Shown here in pieces: positions 23,756 to 32,494 of a stretch of DNA of 64,000 nt. The first letter of the stretch is position 1. Every line of letters starts with the position of its first letter. Position numbers and translations under genes: made by a program. The notes under the pieces are model-generated. The model saw only the letters and a list, made by a program, of their open reading frames with translations. It searched no databases and was not told the DNA's origin. Source of the stretch: Parabacteroides sp. PF5-9 (GTDB lineage: Bacteria; Bacteroidota; Bacteroidia; Bacteroidales; Tannerellaceae); NCBI RefSeq assembly GCF_029893105.1, contig NZ_JARXWG010000011.1, positions 1-64,000 on the forward strand, read 5' to 3'.

Positions 23756-25099
23756 TTATTTATTCTTTCTAAAGTTTCTATTTTTTTTCCATGTATTGTG
23801 AAATCTTAGAGCCAATCCTTTTTCTGTGAATTGTTCGTTTTCGTCTTTTCTAACTCCACAATAATAATAATTAAAACTGCTTGTCTTTTTTGGAATTTTG
23901 AATCTATCAAAAATACTATATGAAACAGCAATAATTTTACTAAAAAGAGGTGTTTTAGGAGTAAAAAAATCAACTTTTTTTTCAGAAATCATTAGTGGCA
24001 AGGATGTTATTAACTGTGTTTTTCCTGTCCCATTTTTTCCAATTAAAGCATATATCCTATTAGAAATAAAATCATTACTGCTAAATTCAAAATTAATATC
24101 AACAGAATCTTTTGAAAAAGCAGGCTTAAACTGATATTTAAAACTATAAAGATTTGATAAGTCGTAATCATATATCCTATATCGAGCTTCTCTCAACAAT
24201 CTTTCGGCTTCGTCAAATCGAATTAAAGATTCTTTAAAATTTCCATTCCGTTCAAATTTATCCTGTATATCAGGATAAAATGCAGCATCTTTTAACGCAT
24301 ACAATACACTGTCAAATCTCTTTTTTAAAGTGTTTCTTAGTTCATTATAGTATTCTTCTTCTTGTCCCAAAGAACAAAAATCATCACTTAACAGTTTGAA
24401 GTTATCTGGCAAGTATTCATTCGTTTTTGATTCATTTTGATATATTATTTTCACCCCACCAATACTAACCGGATTGTCATTTTCACTATCATAATAAAAT
24501 AGATGGTAGGTACTTTTTACACTGAAGTCATCCCAACTATCATAAACTAAAACAAAAGATGGAAATATTTGAGGTTTTGTATGTGAACGAACCCGGTCAC
24601 TTCTCCCTGATGGATTTTTTTCAACATAAAAAATAATATCGTTTGGTTTTATGTCAGTAGGTATATTTTCTTTAGGAATTACCCCTAATTTATACAATGG
24701 GTATCCATCGCTATCATAGTCTTGAAGAATCAATGTATAGCCCTCTTTCTCTAAATAAGGGTTTATCAATAAAACGTACTTGAAAATATCATCTTCTCCA
24801 TCCCTATATTTCGGTTGCAAAACAGTTTCAATAAATAAAGAAAATTTCTCATCATCATCTAGTAATTTTAAGCGTTCCTGAAAGACATAGTCATAACTAT
24901 AATCATCATTTCTAATAAGATGCTGAATAAAATCACCTAAAGCATTATTATATCTATTATCTTCTGATTTCATGGAACTTAAATCCCATATATCGCTCAG
25001 GAATGGAATTATACCATCATCCCCGTTATCACCAAAAGCATTGGCTTCTTTATTCAGAAGATTGTATAATTCTAACTTTATTTTTTTTGATAGCTTCAT
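23756..25099 (-). CDS. Septu-like ATPase, N-terminal part (frameshifted)
   Basis: A 447-aa frame beginning MKLSKKIKLELYNLL (ATG 25099, after GAGAG) with Walker A ALIGKNGTGKTQL near residue 357 but no Walker B. It shifts out of frame at eight consecutive A residues (minus strand; 23781-23788 on plus) and stops at 23756. With the frame at 23122-23718 it would make a complete AAA ATPase like PtuA. The long N-terminal part has a DUF-like acidic region (EKNPSGRSDRV, FVLVYDSWDDFSVKS). Inactive allele, sequencing slip or slippage-dependent expression are all possible. Confidence 0.72.
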   Translation of the reverse strand: MKLSKKIKLELYNLLNKEANAFGDNGDDGIIPFLSDIWDLSSMKSEDNRYNNALGDFIQHLIRNDDYSYDYVFQERLKLLDDDEKFSLFIETVLQPKYRDGEDDIFKYVLLINPYLEKEGYTLILQDYDSDGYPLYKLGVIPKENIPTDIKPNDIIFYVEKNPSGRSDRVRSHTKPQIFPSFVLVYDSWDDFSVKSTYHLFYYDSENDNPVSIGGVKIIYQNESKTNEYLPDNFKLLSDDFCSLGQEEEYYNELRNTLKKRFDSVLYALKDAAFYPDIQDKFERNGNFKESLIRFDEAERLLREARYRIYDYDLSNLYSFKYQFKPAFSKDSVDINFEFSSNDFISNRIYALIGKNGTGKTQLITSLPLMISEKKVDFFTPKTPLFSKIIAVSYSIFDRFKIPKKTSSFNYYYCGVRKDENEQFTEKGLALRFHNTWKKNRNFRKNK

Positions 25100-25226
25100 T
25101 GTAACTCTCTTAATGGAAGTCAATAATTTTGCAAAATTAAGAAGTTCTTAGGAATAAGAAGCAAAAACAGCAACTATATTATTTTTAGAAATATAGCTGC
25201 TGTTCTCCACGCAATATCATGGGGAT

Positions 25227-27236
25227 TTATTCTTCCCCCTTCACCAAATGCTGTAAATTCGGGTCATTCTTGATGCGTTCCATTTCATCAATGACAATCT
25301 GCTTTACATCCTGCTTTATCCGGTCGTAATTAAGTTGGATTTGTTCTTTCATCAGGTCGTTGCCATCTGCATCCCGAAAGTCGATAATCTCCGGTATCTT
25401 TTCATAGCGGGCAGTTTCACGTTTTACCTTCTCGTTATCCACTACAATTTCAGCATGGAAAATTTTTTGCTCTATCCGTTCATCAAAATTGTCACTGACC
25501 GCACCCACGAACATCCCCTGTGTAAGATTGGATATTTTACTGGCAGGTATCAGGCTGTCCATCTGTGTACTGATTGAGGTAGATTTATCCTGACGGTTGA
25601 TTGTCATGGACTGGCGTTTCTGTAATACCTTCCCGAAACGGTCTGACAATGTTTTTGCTGTTTCTCCCACGACCTGCCCGGAAAAGATGTTTCCAACCGT
25701 ATTTTGAATTACCTTACTTTCCTTATCGCCATAATCCCTTGTTAGCTGGCTGTAATCCTGAAAACCCAAACAGACTGCTACTTTATTGGAACGGGCGGTA
25801 GCTATCAGATTATCCAATCCCCGGAAATAAATGGTTGGTAACTCGTCAATGATAACCGAACTTTTAAGCTGTCCCTTCTTATTAATCAGCTTTACAATAC
25901 GGCTGTTATACAGTCCCAGTGCTGCCGAATAGATATTCTGACGGTCGGGATTGTTGCCGACACAAAGTATTTTCGGTTCGTCCGAATTGTTAATATCCAG
26001 CGTAAAATCATCACCCGTCATTACCCAGTAAAGTGCCGGGCTTATCATCCTTGACAATGGTATTTTTGCCGATGCGATTTGCCCCTGTAACTGGTCTTGC
26101 GCTTGCGATTCCCACGCATCCATGAAAGGACTTAAATAATTCTCAAGTTCCGGGTAGGAAGTCAAGATAACAAATGTATCTGCATACTTCCGGTTCAGGA
26201 ACTCTATGGCGTGCGGGAACGTGCAATACTTTCCGTCTTTATATATCTTGAGAAACCAAATAATCGCAGCCAGTAAGATAATCGGGGATTCCACAAAGAA
26301 GTCGCCCTGCTTCTGAATCCAGCTTCGGTTCAGGTTCAGCATAATGGTGTATGCCGATTCGTAGGCATCCGATATGTCTGTCATAAAAGCCGGATTGATA
26401 GGGTTACATCGGTGGCTTCGGCGTGGGTCGTCAAAATTGATAACATAGAACGTGGGCTTTATCTTATAAGCATCCGAATGGTTCATCAGGTGATTATATG
26501 CGATTTCCGATAAGTCAGGAAACTTATAATCATAGCAATAGAGTGCAAAACCCTTCTCTATCTGTTGTTTAATGTAATTATTTACCACTGCGTAGGATTT
26601 ACCACTACCGGGAGTTCCCAGCACAATAGTAGCCCGGAACGGGTTTACCACGTTTATCCATCCCTTATGTTGTTTCTTCTTATACCAAAAACGTGATGGA
26701 AGATTCACTGAATATTCATTCTCCATCAAGCGGGTTTCCTGCATGAAGCTTTCGTTCTCCAAATTGAAAACATCGTCCATCATATTGTTTTTGAGTAGCC
26801 GGGACATCCATACCCCAGCGACCAATAAACATAAGTATCCGCCAGCCATTGACAGGATATAAAAGGTAGCGTTTGCCGAAAGTGGTAATGGTAGATACAA
26901 TAACCACCAGTTCAGGAAAAACAGGATAAAACCGATAGCAAGAAAAACGTAAATCTTTGTCCATGTTACCTTTTCTTCCTTCACTCCTTTTGTTCCCAAA
27001 CAACTCAAGGCAAGGAATACCACTGCAAATACCTTTGTTATCAGGATATGACTGAACAGTCCTGCGGTTCGCTGGAAGTTTAATAGTATCTTATCGAGTA
27101 CGCCGATATTGATACCCCAGTTTACTATCGACTGGTAACAAAACCAGTAAATGTTGATTACCACAAATAAAATACTGATTGCCCGCATAAAGTCCATGAC
27201 TTTGGCAAGTCCTCTTAAATCATCTTCATTCTGCAT
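25227..27236 (-). CDS. mobC: conjugative coupling protein MobC (VirD4-like)
   Basis: A 669-aa type IV coupling protein. Four membrane helices occupy the first 145 residues; the ATPase has Walker A LGTPGSGKS (207-214) and Walker B SSVIIDELPTIYF near residue 465, with ATARSNKVAVCLGFQDYSQL after it. It brings the relaxase-DNA complex to the secretion channel. Order mobC-mobB-mobA on the minus strand next to oriT is as in CTnDOT. It lies 25 bases from mobB. Confidence 0.9.
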   Translation of the reverse strand: MQNEDDLRGLAKVMDFMRAISILFVVINIYWFCYQSIVNWGINIGVLDKILLNFQRTAGLFSHILITKVFAVVFLALSCLGTKGVKEEKVTWTKIYVFLAIGFILFFLNWWLLYLPLPLSANATFYILSMAGGYLCLLVAGVWMSRLLKNNMMDDVFNLENESFMQETRLMENEYSVNLPSRFWYKKKQHKGWINVVNPFRATIVLGTPGSGKSYAVVNNYIKQQIEKGFALYCYDYKFPDLSEIAYNHLMNHSDAYKIKPTFYVINFDDPRRSHRCNPINPAFMTDISDAYESAYTIMLNLNRSWIQKQGDFFVESPIILLAAIIWFLKIYKDGKYCTFPHAIEFLNRKYADTFVILTSYPELENYLSPFMDAWESQAQDQLQGQIASAKIPLSRMISPALYWVMTGDDFTLDINNSDEPKILCVGNNPDRQNIYSAALGLYNSRIVKLINKKGQLKSSVIIDELPTIYFRGLDNLIATARSNKVAVCLGFQDYSQLTRDYGDKESKVIQNTVGNIFSGQVVGETAKTLSDRFGKVLQKRQSMTINRQDKSTSISTQMDSLIPASKISNLTQGMFVGAVSDNFDERIEQKIFHAEIVVDNEKVKRETARYEKIPEIIDFRDADGNDLMKEQIQLNYDRIKQDVKQIVIDEMERIKNDPNLQHLVKGEE

Positions 27237-27260
27237 AATTGATTATTTTTTAGATTATTA

Positions 27261-28523
27261 TTACATCTGCCGTCCGTAACGGCGTTTTTTCTTTTTCTTG
27301 GGAGTTGGCGGGGTTTTATCATTCCCTGCCGATGAATCGCTGCCACCGGGCAGGATGCTGAAAAGGCTTCCGATTGTAGATTCCCCGTTTTCGGATTGCC
27401 GTTCTGACGGCACGAACGGTTCTGCCGAAGGTGTGAACGGTTCTTTCGGAACAGCCTGTTTTGTGTGTCCCTCGTTTACATGGGATTCTCTAAACAGGTC
27501 ATTAAATACATTGGCTGAAAATTCCTTTCCTAAACGAGAGCCGTTCAGGACAGCTTTGTTTTCGTGGTCGATAAAGGTTGCACCATATATGCGCCCTTCC
27601 GGGTTCTGCCGGAATACGACTTCAATTCCTTTATCTTTCAGGTTCTTTTCAAATTGTTCCTTTGAGCCGGAAGCTTTCAACGCTTCGCTTACCCGACCTT
27701 TGATATTGGCTTTCAGTTTACCGTCTTTCCATTTGGTTGCTGCTTGTCCTATCCTGCGTTCCAATGCTTCATAACCGACCGACTTACCCAGCCGGGAAGA
27801 CTTGATGGGATTACCCAGCTTTTCGCCTTTATCATCGGTTGCGGAATAGACAATACCATTATAAGCCTTGCCCCGGACTTCGCCTTTGACTTCTTCCGCC
27901 CGTACATTATATAATGATAACAGGGTATTCAGTTCCCCGATGCTTTGGAACTGGTAAGTATTTACCACACCTTTAACCGTATTGGAAAGCTGGTGCTTTA
28001 CATCACCCGCAGCATAATCGACCTTTCGGAACTGATAGTGTTCCTGCTGTTGTTTCTTTTCAGCAGGATGCAGACCGTATTTTGCTTCCAGTTCCCGTGT
28101 AATGTCCTTGCTCCGGCGGTGTTCAAACTTATCATTCAATTTTTTGCCGTTCTCGTCCACCCGTAGGGATACGATATGCAGGTGGTGGCGGTCGATGTCT
28201 TCATGCTTGTAAACCATGTAGGGCTGATTACCATAGCCCAGCTTCTCCATATATTCCTGTGCAATCTCCGATAGCTGTTCATCCGAAAGTTTATCGTCCG
28301 GGTGCGGATTCAGGGATATATGAATTATGGGCTTTTCAGTTTTGATGTCTTGGGGCAGGTGCATTTCAAAACTTTCCATGCAACGCTGGATGTTGAAATT
28401 ACCATCTTCACTTTCAAACATTCGGTTGCTGAAAAGTACCTTGCCTTGTTCTTCATCAACCTTATTCTGATTGTAAGCCAGCGCACCGAAAAGCGAACTT
28501 CCCACATTTATTTTTGCAACCAT
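27261..28523 (-). CDS. mobB: MobB relaxase
   Basis: A 420-aa relaxase of the MobB/MOBP type. The three-histidine metal motif is DRHHLHIVSLRV (His113, His114, His116), preceded by PIIHISLNPHPDD; the N-terminal MVAKINVGSSLFGALAYNQNK contains the candidate nicking tyrosine. The C-terminal part is basic, ending in KKKKKRRYGRQM. It nicks oriT and leads the strand through the T4SS. Its start overlaps the mobA stop by 16 bases. Confidence 0.9.
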   Translation of the reverse strand: MVAKINVGSSLFGALAYNQNKVDEEQGKVLFSNRMFESEDGNFNIQRCMESFEMHLPQDIKTEKPIIHISLNPHPDDKLSDEQLSEIAQEYMEKLGYGNQPYMVYKHEDIDRHHLHIVSLRVDENGKKLNDKFEHRRSKDITRELEAKYGLHPAEKKQQQEHYQFRKVDYAAGDVKHQLSNTVKGVVNTYQFQSIGELNTLLSLYNVRAEEVKGEVRGKAYNGIVYSATDDKGEKLGNPIKSSRLGKSVGYEALERRIGQAATKWKDGKLKANIKGRVSEALKASGSKEQFEKNLKDKGIEVVFRQNPEGRIYGATFIDHENKAVLNGSRLGKEFSANVFNDLFRESHVNEGHTKQAVPKEPFTPSAEPFVPSERQSENGESTIGSLFSILPGGSDSSAGNDKTPPTPKKKKKRRYGRQM

Positions 28524-28945
28524 CGCTGTTCAAATTCCTGTGTGAGTTCGATAATTTTCCGGCTTAATACCACCAGTTCTTCGGTTGCTTTTTCCAATTT
28601 ATAGAGAAAAGAAAGAGCTTTCTTTTCAGTAAAATTGGTATTCAGAGCCTTCACAATCTGATTATAGTTTACGCCGATTGCCCGGAATTGAGCGTAAAAA
28701 GTTGTCAGGCGTGTGTAATAATCGACTGCTGCCTTATCAATTTTTATCACTTTGAATGAACCGCCAAAGATTCTTTCTGTGATAAAATGCGCTTTCGTCC
28801 GCATACCGGACTGTTCAAAGAGAGCCAAAAAACGGGCATGGTCGGTCGCATTAAAGCTGACCGAATACCGGAAAACTGCCGGGTCTGCCTTTGGCTTTCG
28901 TCCTTTGCCACCGGATTGTGGCACATTCGTTTTTTCTTTTCCCAT
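28508..28945 (-). CDS. mobA: MobA relaxosome accessory protein
   Basis: A 145-aa basic DNA-binding protein with the ribbon-helix-helix-like pattern FRYSVSFNATDHARFLALFEQSG and the MobC/NikA-type C-terminal block FRAIGVNYNQIVKALN. It binds oriT and helps the relaxase. ATG 28945 (MGKEKTNVPQSG) is preferred to 28984, since the longer frame enters the first oriT hairpin region and adds an atypical start. Confidence 0.82.
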   Translation of the reverse strand: MGKEKTNVPQSGGKGRKPKADPAVFRYSVSFNATDHARFLALFEQSGMRTKAHFITERIFGGSFKVIKIDKAAVDYYTRLTTFYAQFRAIGVNYNQIVKALNTNFTEKKALSFLYKLEKATEELVVLSRKIIELTQEFEQRWLQK

Positions 28946-28980
28946 ACCATTATTCTTTAAAGGGTTTACGACTTCGGAGT

Positions 28981-29100
28981 ACAACCCATCCCGGCTTGTC
29001 CGGGCAAGGGGTTGTAAGCTGCTGAAAGAATTTCAAGCTGCTGAGGACACACCTTGCTATTTGCACGGCGCAAATAAAATCCGTCATAGGACGGATTAGC
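28981..29100. other. probable ICE origin of transfer
   Basis: Directly before mobA lie a nested hairpin (ACAACCC 28981-28987 with GGGTTGT 29009-29015, and CCCGG within), a tenfold direct repeat AAGCTGCTGA at 29016-29025 and 29035-29044, then hairpins TATTTGC/GCAAATA (29058-29076) and AATCCGTC/GACGGATT (29078-29097). Dyads and iterated sites beside relaxase genes are the usual form of oriT. The nick site is not identified. Confidence 0.55.
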
Positions 29101-29229
29101 AGTTAGCCATAAGATAAATGAACTCCGGGAAGCTATTGAACAAATACCTTTTTATCGGTTCAGATAAGATTCCGGTGCAAAGTAACAGGGATTAATTATG
29201 CTGTGCCATAGCACATTATAGGACAAGCG

Positions 29230-29500
29230 AAGCCATCTAAAGCCATCCGAAGCCACTTTCAAAAACGGACGGTTTTTCTCCATTTATTTGCGGTCAGAAT
29301 CAGCATTGAAATAGATAAGTAAAGCGATAAATGCCGATTGAAATATCGGAATGAATAAAGACTGGTTTACTGATTTCAGGAAAGCAAGAAATACTGAAAT
29401 CAATATTTCAAGCTATCAATAAAACAATCTGTCAGGAAGTAAATACTTCCATATCTCAAGACTGAAATACAGATTGAATTATTGGCAGGTTGATAGGATT
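29230..29500 (+). promoter_or_regulatory. structured leader upstream of tra operon
   Basis: About 270 bases without a gene. Three AAGCCAYC units follow one another at about 29229-29258. Further on, GATTTCAG (29372-29379) pairs with CTGAAATC (29394-29401), and CAATCTGT (29425-29432) with ACAGATTG (29469-29476), enclosing GGAAGTA/TACTTCC (29435-29450). This looks like a folded 5' leader or binding region controlling the transfer genes. Confidence 0.45.
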
Positions 29501-29557
29501 ATTTGAATAAAGAAAGATTTAGATATAGAAATGTAGAACTAATTAAACAATGAAGTC

Positions 29558-29851
29558 ATGAAGGAATTTTTTGTAGTTATTAAAAATGAAAACGGGGATT
29601 CAATACCCGAAGCTATTATGGTTGCCATGTGTGAAATACCTCACATTGGAGATTACGTGGTTATTGACGATGAAAACAACATCACAAAAAATGACCAAAC
29701 ATCATACCTGAACTTTGTTTGCCTTCTGCACCTGCCAGAAGGTGAAACGTCTGGTTTTCGGTTTAAGGTCGTTGGAAGAAATTTTTCTCGAAAGAACGGG
29801 GAATCATCGGTCTGTTTGGATTTACAACACGAACCTGAATTAACAAATTAA
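29558..29851 (+). CDS. hypothetical protein before traA
   Basis: A 97-aa soluble protein, MKEFFVVIKNENGDSIPEAIMVAM...GDYVVIDDENN...FRFKVVGRNFSRK. Predicted mostly beta, with no signal peptide and no motif I know. It lies 11 bases before traA and is probably the first gene of the tra transcript. Similar small proteins are found at this place in related ICEs, but a function cannot be given. Confidence 0.6.
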   Translation: MKEFFVVIKNENGDSIPEAIMVAMCEIPHIGDYVVIDDENNITKNDQTSYLNFVCLLHLPEGETSGFRFKVVGRNFSRKNGESSVCLDLQHEPELTN

Positions 29852-29862
29852 AAATCAAAGAA

Positions 29863-30627
29863 ATGAAGAAAGAAACATTATTCGTTGCCTTCTCCACCCA
29901 AAAGGGCGGGGTCGGCAAAACCACTTTCACAGTATTGGTAGCAAGCTATCTCTATTACCTGAAAGGCTACAATGTAGCAGTTGTCGATTGCGACTACCCG
30001 CAGCACAGTATCAGTGCCATGCGTAAACGGGACGGTGAACAGGTAAACAACGATGCCAATTACAAGGTACTTGCCTTTAACCAGTTCAAAGCATTGGGAA
30101 AGAAAGCCTATCCGGTCTTATGCAGCACTCCCGAAGCTGCCATCAGTACAGCCGAAGAGTTCCTGAAAACAGAACCGATAGAAATGGATGTGGTCTTTTT
30201 CGACTTGCCGGGAACGGTGAACAGCGAAGGTATTATCAGTTCGCTGGCTTCTATGGACTACATCTTTACACCGATTACCGCCGACCGGGTGGTACTGGAA
30301 AGCAGCCTTTCATTCGCCATGACGGTAAACAACCTGCTGGTACAGAATGAAGCTTACCGGATACAAGGCTTGCACCTGTTTTGGAATCAGGTCGATGGCA
30401 GGGAGAAAACCGACCTGTATGGAATTTATGAAAATACTATCGGTGAACTGAAATTACCCCTTATGAAAACTTTTATCCCGGATACCAAACGCTACAAAAA
30501 GGAACTGTCCGGTGATAAGACTTCTGTCTTCCGTTCCACACTGTTCCCTGCGGATAAGCGAATGATAAAAGGCAGCAACCTTGAAGAATTGGTCGCTGAA
30601 ATCGGATACATTATAAAACTATACTAA
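29863..30627 (+). CDS. traA: TraA, ParA-family ATPase
   Basis: A 254-aa MinD/ParA ATPase with the deviant Walker A STQKGGVGKTTF (residues 11-22), VAVVDCDYPQHS and the Walker B DVVFFDLPGTVN. In CTnDOT-type elements TraA opens the transfer operon and may position the element or the machinery. One base separates it from the next gene. Confidence 0.9.
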   Translation: MKKETLFVAFSTQKGGVGKTTFTVLVASYLYYLKGYNVAVVDCDYPQHSISAMRKRDGEQVNNDANYKVLAFNQFKALGKKAYPVLCSTPEAAISTAEEFLKTEPIEMDVVFFDLPGTVNSEGIISSLASMDYIFTPITADRVVLESSLSFAMTVNNLLVQNEAYRIQGLHLFWNQVDGREKTDLYGIYENTIGELKLPLMKTFIPDTKRYKKELSGDKTSVFRSTLFPADKRMIKGSNLEELVAEIGYIIKLY

Positions 30628-30628
30628 T

Positions 30629-31081
30629 ATGGCAAAGCAGGAAAAAGTACAGGTGGATGAAGATTTTATGAAAGAAATCATTTCACAGGGTTTACCCATG
30701 AAACAGGAAATCCCACCTAAAACAGTAAGTAAAGAACCGGATACACCGGAAATCCCCGCAGAACCGGAAATAATACAGGAAACTGTGGAAGAACCAGTCC
30801 GGCAACCGGAAGCAAAACCCATCAGGGAAACTACCCGCCGGAAGAAAAGTACCCCTGCCGATTACCGGGAAACTTATTTTCAAAAAATGGAACTTCCCGA
30901 CCGCCAGCCGATATATGTAAGCCGTTCCACCCATGAAAAGCTTATGAAAATAGTAATGGTTATCGGTGAACGCAAAGCGACTGTAAGCAGCTATGTGGAA
31001 ACAATTATCCTGAATCACTTCGACCAGTATCAGGACGAAATCAACGAACTGTATAAGAAAACTTTTGAAAGCCCGATATGA
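30629..31081 (+). CDS. TraB-like DUF3408 protein
   Basis: A 150-aa protein with a Pro/Glu-rich N-terminal part and a conserved C-terminal DUF3408 domain, YFQKMELPDRQPIYVSRSTHEKLMKIVMVIG...VSSYVETIILNHFDQY, which looks like a ribbon-helix-helix. It follows traA as TraB/TraC do in CTnDOT; CTnDOT has two such proteins, here only one is seen. It overlaps the next start by four bases (ATGA). Confidence 0.78.
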   Translation: MAKQEKVQVDEDFMKEIISQGLPMKQEIPPKTVSKEPDTPEIPAEPEIIQETVEEPVRQPEAKPIRETTRRKKSTPADYRETYFQKMELPDRQPIYVSRSTHEKLMKIVMVIGERKATVSSYVETIILNHFDQYQDEINELYKKTFESPI

Positions 31082-31695
31082 TACTAAAATTAATGATAGC
31101 AGGGGTTGTCCTTTATTACCTCGTCCTGCTGTGTCGGTTCAGGAAGAAAACGAACAGCCCCCCTTCCGATAGTTCCAGAAATCATAAGACCGAAAGGGCT
31201 GTCGTTGGAAAAACAACCTTCCGGTTAAGACAAGTAACGCCATCTAAAGACACTGAAAGCCAGTTTTCTAAAGGGGTTGATAATGCTTCTATATTTGCCC
31301 CGGCTGACACGGAAGATACCCCACAGCCGATGGATGTTGAATTTGAAATGAAGTATGAAGATGAAGTACCGGAAGATGAACTGGAATCGGAAGAAATCGC
31401 ACTTATCACAGGCGGTGAAGGTCAGTCGGCACGGGGTATCTCCTTTGAAGAAATGGCACAGGCGGTACAGGTCGTCAGGCAGCAGGAAGTCCCGGAAGAA
31501 GAGGAACGAAAAGCCCTGCAAACACTGTCAGTTATGCAACAAACCAGCCTGTATAATACAATGATGGAACAGATAAACGGGGGCATGGTACGGGTGGCGG
31601 AAATGCTGGGTAAATACGATGCAGTATTTATCGCCCCGCCAAACGAAACCAACCCCGAAGATTTACAGGCGTTCGATATGAGCGACTATATGTAG
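31078..31695 (+). CDS. traD: TraD conjugal transfer protein
   Basis: A 205-aa protein: one N-terminal membrane helix (LKLMIAGVVLYYLVLLCRF), a long acidic middle (EDEVPEDELESEEIALITGGEG) and a helical C-terminal domain (MVRVAEMLGKYDAVF). Position between the DUF3408 gene and traE identifies it as TraD. Function in transfer is not known. Confidence 0.75.
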   Translation: MILKLMIAGVVLYYLVLLCRFRKKTNSPPSDSSRNHKTERAVVGKTTFRLRQVTPSKDTESQFSKGVDNASIFAPADTEDTPQPMDVEFEMKYEDEVPEDELESEEIALITGGEGQSARGISFEEMAQAVQVVRQQEVPEEEERKALQTLSVMQQTSLYNTMMEQINGGMVRVAEMLGKYDAVFIAPPNETNPEDLQAFDMSDYM

Positions 31696-31774
31696 AACCT
31701 TTAAAAACAAATCAGGTATGAAAGAAAAAGATTACGGTTAGCTGGACTTAATCATTCCAAAAGGTCGAAAGACC

Positions 31775-31857
31775 AACCACAAAAATTCTCAATTATTAAT
31801 CCCGCCGGAATAGCGGACTATCCACCCGCTTTCCGGCATCATAAAATCAAGTTTATA
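31775..31857 (+). promoter_or_regulatory. conserved structured leader of traE
   Basis: AACCACAAAAATTCTCAATT opens the leader, then a hairpin: GCCGGAA (31804-31810) with TTCCGGC (31831-31837) around AGCGG/CCGCT. The loop contains CTATCCAC. The same sequence and hairpin core recur before traN at 39252-39305. Both sit immediately before a start codon, so control of translation is likely. Confidence 0.6.
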
Positions 31858-32154
31858 ATGAAAAAGAAAATATTTCTTTCCGCAGCCATCGTCTTGGCTG
31901 CTACTTCCGCATTTGCGCAGGGCAACGGCGTAGGTGGTATTACAGAAGCCACCAACATGGTTACCAGTTATTTCGACCCGGCGACAAAATTGGTGTACGC
32001 TATTGGTGCTGTCGTTGGTTTGATTGGGGGCGTAAAAGTATATAACAAGTTTAGTTCAGGCGACCCGGATACAAGCAAAACTGCTGCAAGCTGGTTCGGG
32101 GCTTGTATCTTCCTGATTGTAGCTGCCACCATTCTTCGTTCATTCTTCCTGTAA
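31858..32154 (+). CDS. traE: TraE (DUF4134)
   Basis: A 98-aa protein: signal peptide ending AFAQ, then two hydrophobic helices (LVYAIGAVVGLIGGVKVY and ASWFGACIFLIVAATILRSFF). DUF4134 proteins resemble VirB2-type pilins in size and topology. It follows its own leader and starts the second part of the tra operon. Confidence 0.88.
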   Translation: MKKKIFLSAAIVLAATSAFAQGNGVGGITEATNMVTSYFDPATKLVYAIGAVVGLIGGVKVYNKFSSGDPDTSKTAASWFGACIFLIVAATILRSFFL

Positions 32155-32164
32155 TCATAGGAGT

Positions 32165-32494
32165 ATGATTAGCTATTCAATTAACAGGGGGATTGGAAAA
32201 CCTGCGGAGTTCAAAGGGCTTCGCAGCCAATACCTGTTCATTTTTGCAGGCGGGCTACTTGCCGTCTTCGTATTGTTCATCATTCTGTATATGATAGGTA
32301 TAAACCAGTGGGTCTGCATTGGGTTCGGGGTCGTAGCGGCTTCGGCTCTTGTGTACTTCACTTTTATGCTAAATGACAAATACGGCACACACGGTCTTAT
32401 GAAAGTAACCGCCCGCAGAAGCCATCCCCGGTATATCATCAACCGCCGGGCTATCCCCCGATTATTCACCTATAAAAGACAGAAGAACGCATGA
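32165..32494 (+). CDS. traF: TraF (DUF4133)
   Basis: A 109-aa membrane protein with two adjacent helices (YLFIFAGGLLAVFVLFIILYMIG and WVCIGFGVVAASALVYFTFML) and a basic C-terminus. The size, topology and position match TraF/VirB3-like proteins. It overlaps traG by four bases. Confidence 0.87.
   Translation: MISYSINRGIGKPAEFKGLRSQYLFIFAGGLLAVFVLFIILYMIGINQWVCIGFGVVAASALVYFTFMLNDKYGTHGLMKVTARRSHPRYIINRRAIPRLFTYKRQKNA

Noticed and set aside
31713-31830. A short coding frame interrupted by TAG between traD and traE
   Set aside because: The start MKEKDYG is followed at once by a stop, and the shared sequence with the traN leader is in a different frame there, so conservation is at the RNA or DNA level.
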